Below are positions 15,541-21,519 of a stretch of DNA of 21,519 bases, piece after piece (within the stretch, counting starts at the first letter, position 1; every line of letters starts with the position of its first letter). The stretch spans positions 1 to 21,519 of the forward strand of contig JAKART010000003.1 of the NCBI GenBank assembly GCA_021819255.1. The letters are read 5' to 3'. The position numbers and the translations under genes are program-made. The stretch is from Acidobacteriota bacterium. GTDB lineage: Bacteria; Acidobacteriota; Terriglobia; Terriglobales; Acidobacteriaceae. The notes under the pieces are model-generated. The model saw only the letters and a program-made list of their open reading frames with translations. It had not been told where the DNA came from and did not search any database.

Positions 15541-15725
15541 AGAGAAATGTTGGTTCCGTTGATCGTGGCGTCAGAATCGTCGTTGCACTTGGGCTCTTTT
15601 CTCTGATCGCTCTATTGCATGGCCCGATTCGCTGGGCGGGCTTGATCGGAGTCGTTCCGCTTCTGACTGCCTTTGTCGCCTTCTGTCCCTTATATGGCAT
15701 CCTCGGCGTGCGAACTTGTAAATAA
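15537..15725 (+). CDS. DUF2892 (YgaP-like) small inner-membrane protein
   Basis: This 62-residue protein starts at GTG 15537, with a strong AGGAGG about eight bases before it. It opens with the typical MKRNVGSVDRGVRIVVALGL motif of DUF2892, followed by two hydrophobic segments (about 12-26 and 33-55). It ends CPLYGILGVRTCK, the usual Cys-containing DUF2892 finish. Members form two-helix membrane domains, sometimes fused to rhodanese as in YgaP; the function of stand-alone forms is unknown. The start overlaps the stop of the Crp/Fnr remnant (GTGA), so the two were probably an operon. Confidence 0.85.
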   Translation: MKRNVGSVDRGVRIVVALGLFSLIALLHGPIRWAGLIGVVPLLTAFVAFCPLYGILGVRTCK

Positions 15726-15968
15726 TGCAAGTCAGCATGGCCCGCGGCTTGCGGAGGCAGGACACAAAGGGGTTCAGGTGTGACCCAGGCGGCCGGTTGC
15801 GTCCGCCGGAGACGGTGCTGCGCCCTGCAGCCGTGGTGCGGGCGAGTGCGAGGCGCTGAGCGAGGAGAGACGGCGGGGGATTTCCGCGTGGGAGATGCCA
15901 TGATCCCTTTGGCGCGGCAGGCGCGGCTTACGGGGCTTGTGCGGCTTGTGCGACTGTTGCGGCTGTTG
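15726..15968. other. Gap holding the displaced hscB-like 3' tail
   Basis: No gene is seen. On the minus strand, 15928-15968 continues the hscB-like frame from the repeat at 15969-16015 and encodes an Ala/Thr/Gln tail made of GCA-ACA-GCC-type repeats, ending at TAA 15928-15930. The rest (15726-15927) is GC-rich without protein character. Confidence 0.45.
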
Positions 15969-16015
15969 CGGCTGTTGACTCAAGGGCGGCGTTGACGTCG
16001 CGCACCGGGTTGCGG
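15969..16015 (+). repeat. 47-bp direct repeat, displaced copy of hscB 3' end
   Basis: This matches 17283-17329 at 45 of 47 positions in the same orientation. Read on the minus strand in the hscB frame it gives RNPVRDVNAALESTA, against RNLVRDVNAALESTA in hscB itself: one Leu-to-Pro change and one silent change. The minus-strand frame continues as an Ala/Gln-rich tail to the TAA at 15928, which could be the original hscB end. There is no hscB body attached, so it is an isolated gene end. Confidence 0.85.
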
Positions 16016-16035
16016 CGCGAGACCGTATTCTCGCG
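16016..16035. repeat. Perfect hairpin abutting the hscB-end repeat
   Basis: CGCGAGA and TCTCGCG form a 7-bp stem around the 6-nt loop CCGTAT, beginning at the very next base after the 47-bp repeat. Its position at the boundary suggests it marks the end of an inserted segment. It could also be a terminator or an operator for the downstream toxin-antitoxin genes. Confidence 0.5.
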
Positions 16036-16249
16036 GAATCCTCTGCCTGGGCCGGGAATCTGGGCCTTCGGTCGACTTGAGTCGAGCGTTGCTTTTCCTC
16101 TCCTCCCAGACACGGGTTTCGGCTTGAACTTCCGCCGACTCGTGCAGGCCAATCGCATGGCAGAAGACGGACGAGCCAGTCTCCACGGGAGATTTCTGCC
16201 AATTTGCCGTTGGTTTTGTGGCATAATGGCAAAAGAGGAGCTCGGGCGC
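16036..16249. other. Leader region upstream of the antitoxin gene
   Basis: No separate gene is seen. The antitoxin frame is open upstream to 15992, but that part reads as non-protein sequence. A candidate extended -10 lies at 16219-16227 and a GAGGAG ribosome binding site at 16235-16240. With the neighbouring gap at 15726-15968 and the repeat and hairpin, it completes a stretch of more than 500 bases without an intact gene. Confidence 0.45.
16219..16227 (+). promoter_or_regulatory. Extended -10 element of the toxin-antitoxin operon
   Basis: TGGCATAAT matches an extended -10 (TGn followed by a TATAAT-like hexamer). A start near 16234 would place GAGGAG (16235-16240) at the very 5' end of the mRNA, nine bases before ATG 16250. 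No -35 is evident, as is allowed for extended -10 promoters. Confidence 0.35.
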
Positions 16250-16681
16250 ATGGCGGCTCAAGTACAAAAGATTGCAGAGTGGCTGGGAGAGAAGTTTGGA
16301 AGCGAGTTCGATTTGGCTCAGATCGTCCGCAAGGGTCTTCCGCTCACGGTGCAGTCCGTGCTTCTCTCGCATGGCATGACCAAGGACGAGTTCCACTTGA
16401 TCGTGATTCCCGACCGCACCTTTCGCCACCGTACAGAGCGGCGCAACAAAGGGATCGAGGAAGTTCTGACGCCGGACGAGTCGGATAAGGCGGTCCGAGC
16501 AGCGCGTGCACTGGCACTGGCCGAGGGTGTCTTCGCCAACCGTGAAAAAGCCTTCTCATGGATGCGGAGGGCGAAGAAACGTTTCCATGGTGAGACGCCG
16601 ATGGAGATGCTTCAGACGGAAGCCGGCGCGAGACTGGTTGAGCAGATGCTGATCCAACTCGATGAAGGCATGTTCGCCTGA
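16250..16681 (+). CDS. Xre/MbcA/ParS-type antitoxin
   Basis: This is a 143-residue antitoxin. ATG 16250 is preferred because GAGGAG lies nine bases upstream; ATG 16226 would add eight residues but falls inside the likely -10. The N-terminal part (to about residue 90) is helical and in the place of the DNA-binding Xre-like domain. The C-terminal 55 residues fit the MbcA/ParS/Xre toxin-binding domain: VFANREKAFSWMRRAKKRFH, then ETPMEMLQTEAGARLVE, and a terminal DEGMFA. It would bind and block the RES toxin and repress its own operon. Its TGA overlaps the toxin ATG by one base (TGATG), so translation is coupled. Confidence 0.88.
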   Translation: MAAQVQKIAEWLGEKFGSEFDLAQIVRKGLPLTVQSVLLSHGMTKDEFHLIVIPDRTFRHRTERRNKGIEEVLTPDESDKAVRAARALALAEGVFANREKAFSWMRRAKKRFHGETPMEMLQTEAGARLVEQMLIQLDEGMFA

Positions 16682-17145
16682 TGATCCTGTGGCGGATCAG
16701 CAACTATGCGGATCTGCTGGGAGTTGGCGGCCTCTACGCTCCGGCACGCTGGCACACCGCCGGCCAGCCGGTGGTCTATTTAGCGGAAAGCCCTTCGTCC
16801 GCCCTTCTGGAAGTTTTCGTTCATCTCGAAACAGATGAGGACCATCGTCCGGATCGCTATCAACTTCTGAAGATTGAAGTGGGCGACAACCTGCCCTTCG
16901 AGACGGTTGAGCCGGCTTCACTCCCCCCCGGCTGGATGGGCAATGAGCTCGAAACTCAGGCACGTGGAGATGCGTGGCTTGCCGGAAGACGAACGCCACT
17001 GCTTCGCGTACCCTCCGCGATCATGCCCGAGACCTGGAATTGGGTTTTGAATCCTCGGCATCCCGATGCCGGCAAGCTGCGCATCATCCAATCTGAAAGA
17101 CACACGTACGACACCCGTCTCTTCCGCCGAGCGGCCTCGGGTTAA
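16681..17145 (+). CDS. RES-domain toxin (NAD+-degrading family)
   Basis: This 154-residue RES-domain protein partners the upstream antitoxin. RES toxins such as MbcT and the Pseudomonas putida Res break down cellular NAD+, halting growth until the antitoxin neutralises them. The namesake residues are visible: Arg5 in ILWRIS, Glu in the SSALLEVFVHL helix, and Ser in LLRVPSAIMPE. The GGLYAPARWHTAG loop and NWVLNPRHPDAG segment near the C-terminus are also typical. The protein is full length with no disruption, so the module may be active. Stop at 17145 is followed by 114 bp before the convergent hscB. Confidence 0.92.
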   Translation: MILWRISNYADLLGVGGLYAPARWHTAGQPVVYLAESPSSALLEVFVHLETDEDHRPDRYQLLKIEVGDNLPFETVEPASLPPGWMGNELETQARGDAWLAGRRTPLLRVPSAIMPETWNWVLNPRHPDAGKLRIIQSERHTYDTRLFRRAASG

Positions 17146-17259
17146 GGGCGAGATCGAGGTCCGGGCCGGAAGCTCGCTCTGTCCGCGGGTGGCCAGAACA
17201 ACCGCCGAAATCGGCCACTTCAGAGCGCCGGAGTCACTCTGCCCTTGCGGAGGCTTTCT

Positions 17260-17895
17260 TCAGCGCTCTGGAGCGGCTTGCGCGGCTGTTGACTCCAGGG
17301 CGGCGTTGACGTCGCGCACCAGGTTGCGGATGTAGCTGCGGCGGTTGAGCAGATCCACCATGGCCTGCGTGCTGGCTTGCCGGGCGGCCTGGTCGGCAGC
17401 GGCCTGGGCGTTGTCCCAGGCGGTCCAAAGCGCCTCCAATTTCTGTCCGCACTCTTCGAGCATGGCGGTGAACCTGGTACGGGAGGATTCGAGCTGGGCA
17501 CGGGCGTCGGGATCGTCGCCGCTCATCTTGAGTTCTTCCAGGGCCATGTTGAGCTCGAAGGCCTCTTCGAGGAGGTCGGGCGGGGCGACCTGCTTCTTCT
17601 CTGCGCCGGTGGCGCGAGCGGCGTCGGTGGCGGCGCGGGATTGCTCCTGAAGCTGGATACCTTGCAGGCTCAGCAGGTACTCGGTACGCAGGATGGGATC
17701 GCGCAGGGTACGGTAGGCGTCGTTGAGCCGGGAGCTGGCGGAGAGCGCGGCCTGCTGCTCCTCCGCGGGGCGCGCAGCGAAGCGGTCCGGATGGAGTTTC
17801 CGGGATTGCGCGTAGAAGGTCTTTTCCAGAGCCGCAAGATCGATGTGCAGGTGCTGCGGAAGGGAGAAGAGGGCGAAGTAATCAAGATCGCTCAT
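17260..17895 (-). CDS. hscB: Fe-S cluster assembly co-chaperone HscB
   Basis: This 211-residue J-domain protein starts MSDLDYFALFSLP, the usual HscB opening, and carries the HPD tripeptide (35-37) in RKLHPDRF that stimulates the HscA ATPase. A linker and a C-terminal three-helix region (about 100-185) follow, the part that binds IscU. It is about 40 residues longer than E. coli HscB. The last 47 bp of helix-coding sequence (17283-17329) recur at 15969-16015, and the final residues QAAPER differ from the tail found there, suggesting the C-terminus was replaced. It is divergent from fabZ, with 145 bp between the starts. hscA is on the same strand but no longer adjacent. Confidence 0.92.
   Translation of the reverse strand: MSDLDYFALFSLPQHLHIDLAALEKTFYAQSRKLHPDRFAARPAEEQQAALSASSRLNDAYRTLRDPILRTEYLLSLQGIQLQEQSRAATDAARATGAEKKQVAPPDLLEEAFELNMALEELKMSGDDPDARAQLESSRTRFTAMLEECGQKLEALWTAWDNAQAAADQAARQASTQAMVDLLNRRSYIRNLVRDVNAALESTAAQAAPER
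17283..17329 (+). repeat. 47-bp direct repeat, copy inside hscB 3' end
   Basis: This is the in-gene partner of 15969-16015, 45 of 47 identical and in direct orientation. It codes the conserved RNLVRDVNAALESTA end of HscB. The shorter GCGGCTTG motif just outside the repeat is also shared, but the tails then diverge. Confidence 0.85.
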
Positions 17896-18024
17896 GCCGC
17901 CTTTAGATTAACCGCCTTCGCGGATCTACGCCAAACGCTGGATACCGGCTGACTGCGGAGACGCAACTCTGCCTGCTGAAACGGCAGAGGGAGCGCCGGG
18001 AGAGCGAGCGGACGGCGCGGGTGA

Positions 18025-18030
18025 TATTCT
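18025..18030 (+). promoter_or_regulatory. -10-like hexamer upstream of fabZ
   Basis: TATTCT ends ten bases before the fabZ ATG, with no purine-rich ribosome binding site between. It would drive the fabZ-lpxA-lpxI operon with a leader of only a few bases. No -35 is recognised. Confidence 0.25.
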
Positions 18031-18040
18031 GGGCCTCGCT

Positions 18041-18631
18041 ATGAGCCATTCCACGCTGACGCCCCCGGACAAGCCGGCCCAGGCAAACGGTTCCTCCGCA
18101 TCCCCCTCTGACTCGAGTCAGGACTCGAATGCGGAACGCACGGAGAAGACGTCCCTGGACATCGTCGAGATCATGTCCATCCTGCCCCATCGCTACCCGC
18201 TCCTGCTGATCGATCGCGTGCTGGAGATGGAGCGCAAGAAGCGGATTGTCGCGCTCAAGAACGTGACGGCCAATGAGCCGCACTTCACCGGCCACTTCCC
18301 GGACTATCCGATCATGCCCGGCGTGCTGATTGTGGAAGCCATTGCGCAGGCCGGAGGGGCGCTGCTGCTGACCGAGATTCCCGACCGCGACAACAAGCTG
18401 ATGGTCTTTACCGGCATCGAGGCGGCCCGGTTTCGCCGCGCGGTGGTGCCGGGCGACCAGCTTCGCATCGAGGTGACGGTGCTGAACTGGCGGCGCACCG
18501 CCGTCAAGCTGAGCGGCAAAGCCACCGTGGACGGAGCCGTGGCCTGCGAGGCGACCATCATGTGCATGCTGGTGCCGCGCGGCAATCAGAAGTCGGCTGC
18601 GGAGGCAGCCGCCGAGGTGGAAGCAAGGTGA
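18041..18631 (+). CDS. fabZ: 3-hydroxyacyl-[acyl-carrier-protein] dehydratase FabZ
   Basis: This 196-residue hot-dog-fold dehydratase removes water from 3-hydroxyacyl-ACP in fatty-acid elongation, competing with lipid A synthesis for the same acyl-ACP pool. PHRYPLLLIDRV opens the domain. FTGHFPDYPIMPGVLIVEA contains catalytic His85 and Glu99, and RFRRAVVPGDQL follows. The first 37 or so residues are a Ser/Asp/Pro-rich extension absent from most FabZ proteins, and the C-terminus has an Ala/Glu-rich tail. ATG 18041 is the only obvious start. Its stop overlaps the lpxA GTG by four bases, so it heads the fabZ-lpxA-lpxI operon. Confidence 0.96.
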   Translation: MSHSTLTPPDKPAQANGSSASPSDSSQDSNAERTEKTSLDIVEIMSILPHRYPLLLIDRVLEMERKKRIVALKNVTANEPHFTGHFPDYPIMPGVLIVEAIAQAGGALLLTEIPDRDNKLMVFTGIEAARFRRAVVPGDQLRIEVTVLNWRRTAVKLSGKATVDGAVACEATIMCMLVPRGNQKSAAEAAAEVEAR

Positions 18632-19410
18632 GCATTCATCCCACCGCGATCGTCTCCCCAGGCGCTGTGATCCCCGAAAGTTGCACAGTGGGGCCGTATT
18701 GCACTGTGGGACCGCACGTGGTGCTGGGGGAGGCGTGCGAGCTGGTATCGCACGTCGTGCTGGACGGCCACACCACCTTTGGCGCGCGCAACAAGATCTA
18801 TCCCTTCGCCTGCCTTGGAGTTGCCCCACAGGATCTGAAGTACGCCGGCGAGCCCACCGGAGCCGCCTTCGGCGACGACAATATCATTCGCGAGTATGTG
18901 ACGATCTCCCGGGGAACCGCCGCCGGCAGCGGCATCACCCGGCTCGGCTCCGGTTGTCTCATCATGGCCTACGTGCATGTGGGCCATGATTCGTCGATTG
19001 GGAACGGCTGCATTCTGGCCAATGCGGCGACTTTGGCCGGCCATGTGGTGGTGGAGGACTTTGCCACCGTGGGCGCGCTCTGTCCGGTGCATCAGTTCTG
19101 CCGTATCGGCAGATACAGCTTTATCGGCGGGGGCACCACCATTACCCAGGACGTTCTGCCGTACTCGTTGACCTGCGCGGAGCGGAACAACCATGCGTAC
19201 GGGTTGAACAAGGTAGGTCTGCAGCGGCGCGGCTTTACCGCGGAGCAGTTGCGCGAACTGGGCACGGCCATGCGGGCTCTGATCGGGGGCAAACGGAACG
19301 CCACCCAGGCGCTGGAGGTCATCCACCAGATGCTGGCCCAGGGCGGCGGAGAGCATGTGCGCTATCTGGCGGAGTTTGTTGAGGCCAGCCAGCGTGGAGC
19401 GATCCGGTAA
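18628..19410 (+). CDS. lpxA: Acyl-[ACP]-UDP-N-acetylglucosamine O-acyltransferase LpxA
   Basis: This 260-residue left-handed beta-helix enzyme transfers a 3-hydroxyacyl chain from ACP to UDP-GlcNAc, the first step of lipid A synthesis. The start is GTG 18628 (IHPTAIVSPGAVI follows), overlapping the fabZ stop in a GTGA; the frame extends further upstream but only as fabZ shadow. Hexapeptide repeats fill about 1-185. MAYVHVGHD holds His117 and His120, corresponding to E. coli His122 and catalytic His125. ANAATLAGHV, VHQFCRIG and LNKVGLQRRGF are also diagnostic. The C-terminal helical bundle ends QRGAIR. Its TAA overlaps the lpxI ATG by one base. Confidence 0.96.
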   Translation: MSIHPTAIVSPGAVIPESCTVGPYCTVGPHVVLGEACELVSHVVLDGHTTFGARNKIYPFACLGVAPQDLKYAGEPTGAAFGDDNIIREYVTISRGTAAGSGITRLGSGCLIMAYVHVGHDSSIGNGCILANAATLAGHVVVEDFATVGALCPVHQFCRIGRYSFIGGGTTITQDVLPYSLTCAERNNHAYGLNKVGLQRRGFTAEQLRELGTAMRALIGGKRNATQALEVIHQMLAQGGGEHVRYLAEFVEASQRGAIR

Positions 19411-20357
19411 TGATGCCGGACGCTGGAGAGCCGCTGGGGCTGATCGCGGGCAACGGACGATTCCCGTTTCTTCTGCTGGAAGCGGCGCGGGCAAACGGCC
19501 TGCGGGTGGTGGTAGCGGCGATCAAGGAAGAGACGGACGAGGAGATGAACCAGCGCGCTGCGCGCGAGCCGGAGGCGGTGCGCGTGCACTGGCTCTCGCT
19601 GGGCGAACTCTCCCGGCTGATTGAAACTTTTCATCGTGAGGGCGTGCGCCGCGCCGTGATGGCCGGGCAGGTGAAGCATAAGCAGATCTTCTCCAGCATC
19701 CGGCCGGACTGGCGGCTGGCCAAACTGCTGCTGCATCTGCGCACGCGCAATACGGACATGCTGCTGGGCGCGGTGGCCAAGGTGCTGGAAGACGAGGGAA
19801 TCCATCTCATCTCCTCCACCGCTTATCTGGAACCCATGCTGGCCACAGAGGGAGCGCTGACCAAACGCGCTCCCACTCCATCGGAACGGGCCGATATCGC
19901 CTACGGGCTGACCGTGGCTCGCGCCCTGGCCGGATTTGATCTGGGACAGACCGTGGTGATCGCCGCCGGAGCCTGCGTCGCCGTGGAGGCCATGGAGGGC
20001 ACCGACGCCACCATCGCCCGCGCAGGAGAGATTCTTCGCAGTCTGAGCGAACCGGACCACTCCGATCCGCCGGCCCAGGAGAGTACGGCAAGGCAGTTGA
20101 CTGAAAGCGGAACGGACGCGAACCCGCTCGACCGGCGGCTCACCGTGGTCAAGGTAGCCAAGCCGAACCAGGACATGCGCTTTGATGTGCCCGTGGCGGG
20201 CGTGCCCACCATCGCCGCCATGCGCTCCGCGGGAGCGACGTGTCTGTGCGTGGAAGCGGGACGAACCCTGCTCTTTGACCGGGAGGCGATGGTGGCCGCA
20301 GCCGAAGCGGCCGGAATCGCCATCATCGCCGAGCGGCTGGTTGGCGGCGCGGGGTAA
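19410..20357 (+). CDS. lpxI: UDP-2,3-diacylglucosamine pyrophosphatase LpxI
   Basis: This 315-residue LpxI (DUF1009) family protein opens with LGLIAGNGRFPFLLLEAA and contains MAGQVKHKQIFSSIRPDWR, the TDMLLGAVAKVLEDEGI region and VIAAGACVAVEAMEGTDA. It ends with the conserved VAKPNQDMRFDVPVAGVPT and AGRTLLFDR segments. LpxI cleaves UDP-2,3-diacyl-GlcN to lipid X, the step LpxH does in E. coli. About 30 polar residues (roughly 215-247) between the central blocks appear to be an insertion. ATG 19410 overlaps the lpxA stop; ATG 19413 directly after is an alternative. Neither lpxD nor lpxB is in this cluster. Confidence 0.94.
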   Translation: MMPDAGEPLGLIAGNGRFPFLLLEAARANGLRVVVAAIKEETDEEMNQRAAREPEAVRVHWLSLGELSRLIETFHREGVRRAVMAGQVKHKQIFSSIRPDWRLAKLLLHLRTRNTDMLLGAVAKVLEDEGIHLISSTAYLEPMLATEGALTKRAPTPSERADIAYGLTVARALAGFDLGQTVVIAAGACVAVEAMEGTDATIARAGEILRSLSEPDHSDPPAQESTARQLTESGTDANPLDRRLTVVKVAKPNQDMRFDVPVAGVPTIAAMRSAGATCLCVEAGRTLLFDREAMVAAAEAAGIAIIAERLVGGAG

Positions 20358-20409
20358 TCCGTCAGGCCAGTTGCCTCACACCGCATTCAGCCGGGAGCGC
20401 AGCGGCTAC

Positions 20410-20415
20410 TATACT
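20410..20415 (+). promoter_or_regulatory. -10-like hexamer upstream of the Nramp gene
   Basis: TATACT lies eight bases before the ATG at 20424, in the 66-bp gap after lpxI, with no ribosome binding site between. It suggests a separate, near-leaderless transcript for the transporter. Confidence 0.3.
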
Positions 20416-20423
20416 GGACACAG

Positions 20424-21519
20424 ATGACCAGAGAGCCTTTCCACAGCACCGGCGCCGAGCGCGAGGGATCTCTCTCGCCGGCTGCGGCAGCGACAGGGCT
20501 GTCTGGAACGGAAGGAATCGGGGCACAGGGCCGGACGGGTTTCCGCAGCGACCGGGTGTGGGTCTACTTCGGGCCGGCCTTCGTGGCCTCCGTGGCCTAC
20601 ATCGATCCGGGCAACTTCTCCACCAACATTCTGGGCGGCAGCCAGTTTGGTTATCGGCTGCTTTGGGTGCTGTTGTGGTCCAATGTGATGGCGATTCTGG
20701 TCCAGTACCTGGCGGCCAAGCTGGGAATCGTTACCGGACGGACGCTGCCGCAGAACATCCGCAGCCACTTCTCGCGGCGCGTCAACCTTTTCCTTTGGAT
20801 CTGCGCGGAGATCTCCGCCGTGGCCACGGACCTGGCCGAGTTCCTGGGCGCCGCGCTCGGCCTGGATCTGTTGATGGGACCGGCGCTGATGGCGCGGGGG
20901 CTCTCGCTCACCGGCTCCATGGTTGCGTCGGCGCTGGTGGCCACCTTGGCGGTGTTTGCCATTCTGGCGCTGGACCTGCTTGGATTCCAGTGGCTGGAGC
21001 GCGGCATCATGTTCTTTGTTGGTGCGATTGGGCTGTGCTACGGGTTCGAGGTCTTTCTGGTGCATCCGGCCTGGCATCGGGCGTTTGTGGCCGCGATACT
21101 GCCGACGTTCGACATGCACAGCCAGACCGCGCTGCGGGGCAGCGTCTTTGCGGCGGTGGGCATGCTGGGCGCCACGGTGATGCCGCATGTGATCTATCTG
21201 CACTCGGCGCTGGTGCAGCCGCGGCTGCAGGAGGCGCAGCCCGCGGACAAGCGCGCGCGCAAGGGTATCCTGCGCAAGTTTTTGAAGTTCGAGCTGATCG
21301 ACGTCTTTGTGGCCATGAACGGGGCGTGGCTGATCAACTCCGCCATGATCGTGATGGCCGCGGTGGTGATGTTTCGCGGACCCGATTACTATCCGACGAT
21401 TCAGGATGCGTTTCATACCCTGGGGCCGCTGCTGGGACCAGGCGCGGCCGTGGTCTTCGCCGTGGCCCTGCTCTGTTCCGGGCTCTCCAGTTCCACGGTG
21501 GGCGTGATGGCCGGCCAGG
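20424..21519 (+). CDS. mntH: Nramp-family divalent metal transporter, 3'-truncated by window
   Basis: The frame from ATG 20424 stays open to the window end, with 365 residues visible of a family usually a little over 400 long. After a soluble 44-residue Ser/Gly-rich N-terminus come membrane helices with the family's metal site. The unwound helix 1 motif is DPGN (61-64), with metal ligands Asp61 and Asn64, and the helix 6 motif is MPH (253-255), with ligand Met253. These residues mark true Mn2+/Fe2+ transporters driven by proton co-transport at the inner membrane. The symbol follows common bacterial usage; the actual metal is not shown. A long minus-strand frame opposite is a shadow. No Mur, Fur or MntR box is evident upstream. 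Confidence 0.94.
   Translation, partial: MTREPFHSTGAEREGSLSPAAAATGLSGTEGIGAQGRTGFRSDRVWVYFGPAFVASVAYIDPGNFSTNILGGSQFGYRLLWVLLWSNVMAILVQYLAAKLGIVTGRTLPQNIRSHFSRRVNLFLWICAEISAVATDLAEFLGAALGLDLLMGPALMARGLSLTGSMVASALVATLAVFAILALDLLGFQWLERGIMFFVGAIGLCYGFEVFLVHPAWHRAFVAAILPTFDMHSQTALRGSVFAAVGMLGATVMPHVIYLHSALVQPRLQEAQPADKRARKGILRKFLKFELIDVFVAMNGAWLINSAMIVMAAVVMFRGPDYYPTIQDAFHTLGPLLGPGAAVVFAVALLCSGLSSSTVGVMAGQ

Larger units (their letters stand above)
16016..17329. mobile_element. Putative 1.3-kb toxin-antitoxin island at the hscB 3' end
   Basis: The segment between the two 47-bp direct repeats carries only the Xre/MbcA-type antitoxin and RES toxin genes plus short flanks. Its layout is that of an insertion that left hscB with a replacement 3' end (17260-17329) and pushed the old end to 15928-16015. 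No integrase or transposase is present, so the mechanism is unknown; a tandem duplication of the hscB end is an alternative. Confidence 0.45.

Noticed and set aside
15961..15976. Possible CRISPR-like or microsatellite array (repeats of GGCTGTTGC)
   Set aside because: Only two to three short imperfect units; explained by Ala/Thr codon repeats in the displaced hscB tail.
15774..16251. Minus-strand frames between the DUF2892 gene and the antitoxin gene
   Set aside because: They have no start signals or family; only the short hscB-like end inside one of them is meaningful, and it is reported as a repeat.
20409..21416. 335-residue minus-strand frame rich in His, Arg and Gln
   Set aside because: It lies wholly opposite the Nramp gene, whose DPGN and MPH motifs are unmistakable; the minus frame has shadow-type composition.

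Overview
The window reads as a high-GC Gram-negative chromosome segment. It carries lipid A and LPS genes (lpxA, lpxI, kdsC), an HscA/HscB Fe-S chaperone pair, a full-length Lhr helicase and an Nramp transporter. Gene content and protein style suggest Acidobacteriota (Terriglobia/Acidobacteriaceae-like), but this is an inference with no marker gene to prove it.

Layout. Positions 1-1583 hold the 3' part of a fumarylacetoacetate hydrolase-family enzyme and a cis-CaaD-like tautomerase, a pairing that suggests small-molecule catabolism. Positions 1584-3700 are gene-poor: one possible small soluble protein, one small membrane protein on the minus strand, and a YncE-like beta-propeller pseudogene abutted at its 5' end by a 112-bp palindromic element. 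Positions 3748-9222 carry kdsC and a 1584-residue Lhr-type helicase. A second, inverted copy of the 112-bp element (111 of 112 bases identical) lies 25 bp after the helicase, so the two copies bracket a 6.3-kb segment. Next come a gene relic, a cytochrome P450 (9714-11063) and a secreted lipoprotein with an InlB-B-like repeat and a TIM-barrel-like domain (11456-12877).

Positions 12899-17895 are the most unusual part. hscA and hscB are both on the minus strand but are separated by more than 2 kb of plus-strand genes: a Crp/Fnr helix-turn-helix remnant translationally coupled to a DUF2892 membrane protein, and a RES-Xre (MbcA/ParS-type) toxin-antitoxin pair. The toxin-antitoxin pair is bracketed by two direct 47-bp copies (45 of 47 identical) of the 3' end of hscB. 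This looks like insertion into, or duplication of, the hscB 3' end. A perfect 7-bp hairpin touches one repeat boundary.

Positions 18041-20357 are a tight lipid A operon, fabZ-lpxA-lpxI, with overlapping start and stop codons. It is followed by an Nramp/MntH metal transporter cut by the window end.

Several plus-strand genes (kdsC, lhr, fabZ, the Nramp gene) lack an obvious Shine-Dalgarno sequence but have a -10-like hexamer 5-10 nt before the start codon, which suggests leaderless or near-leaderless transcripts.
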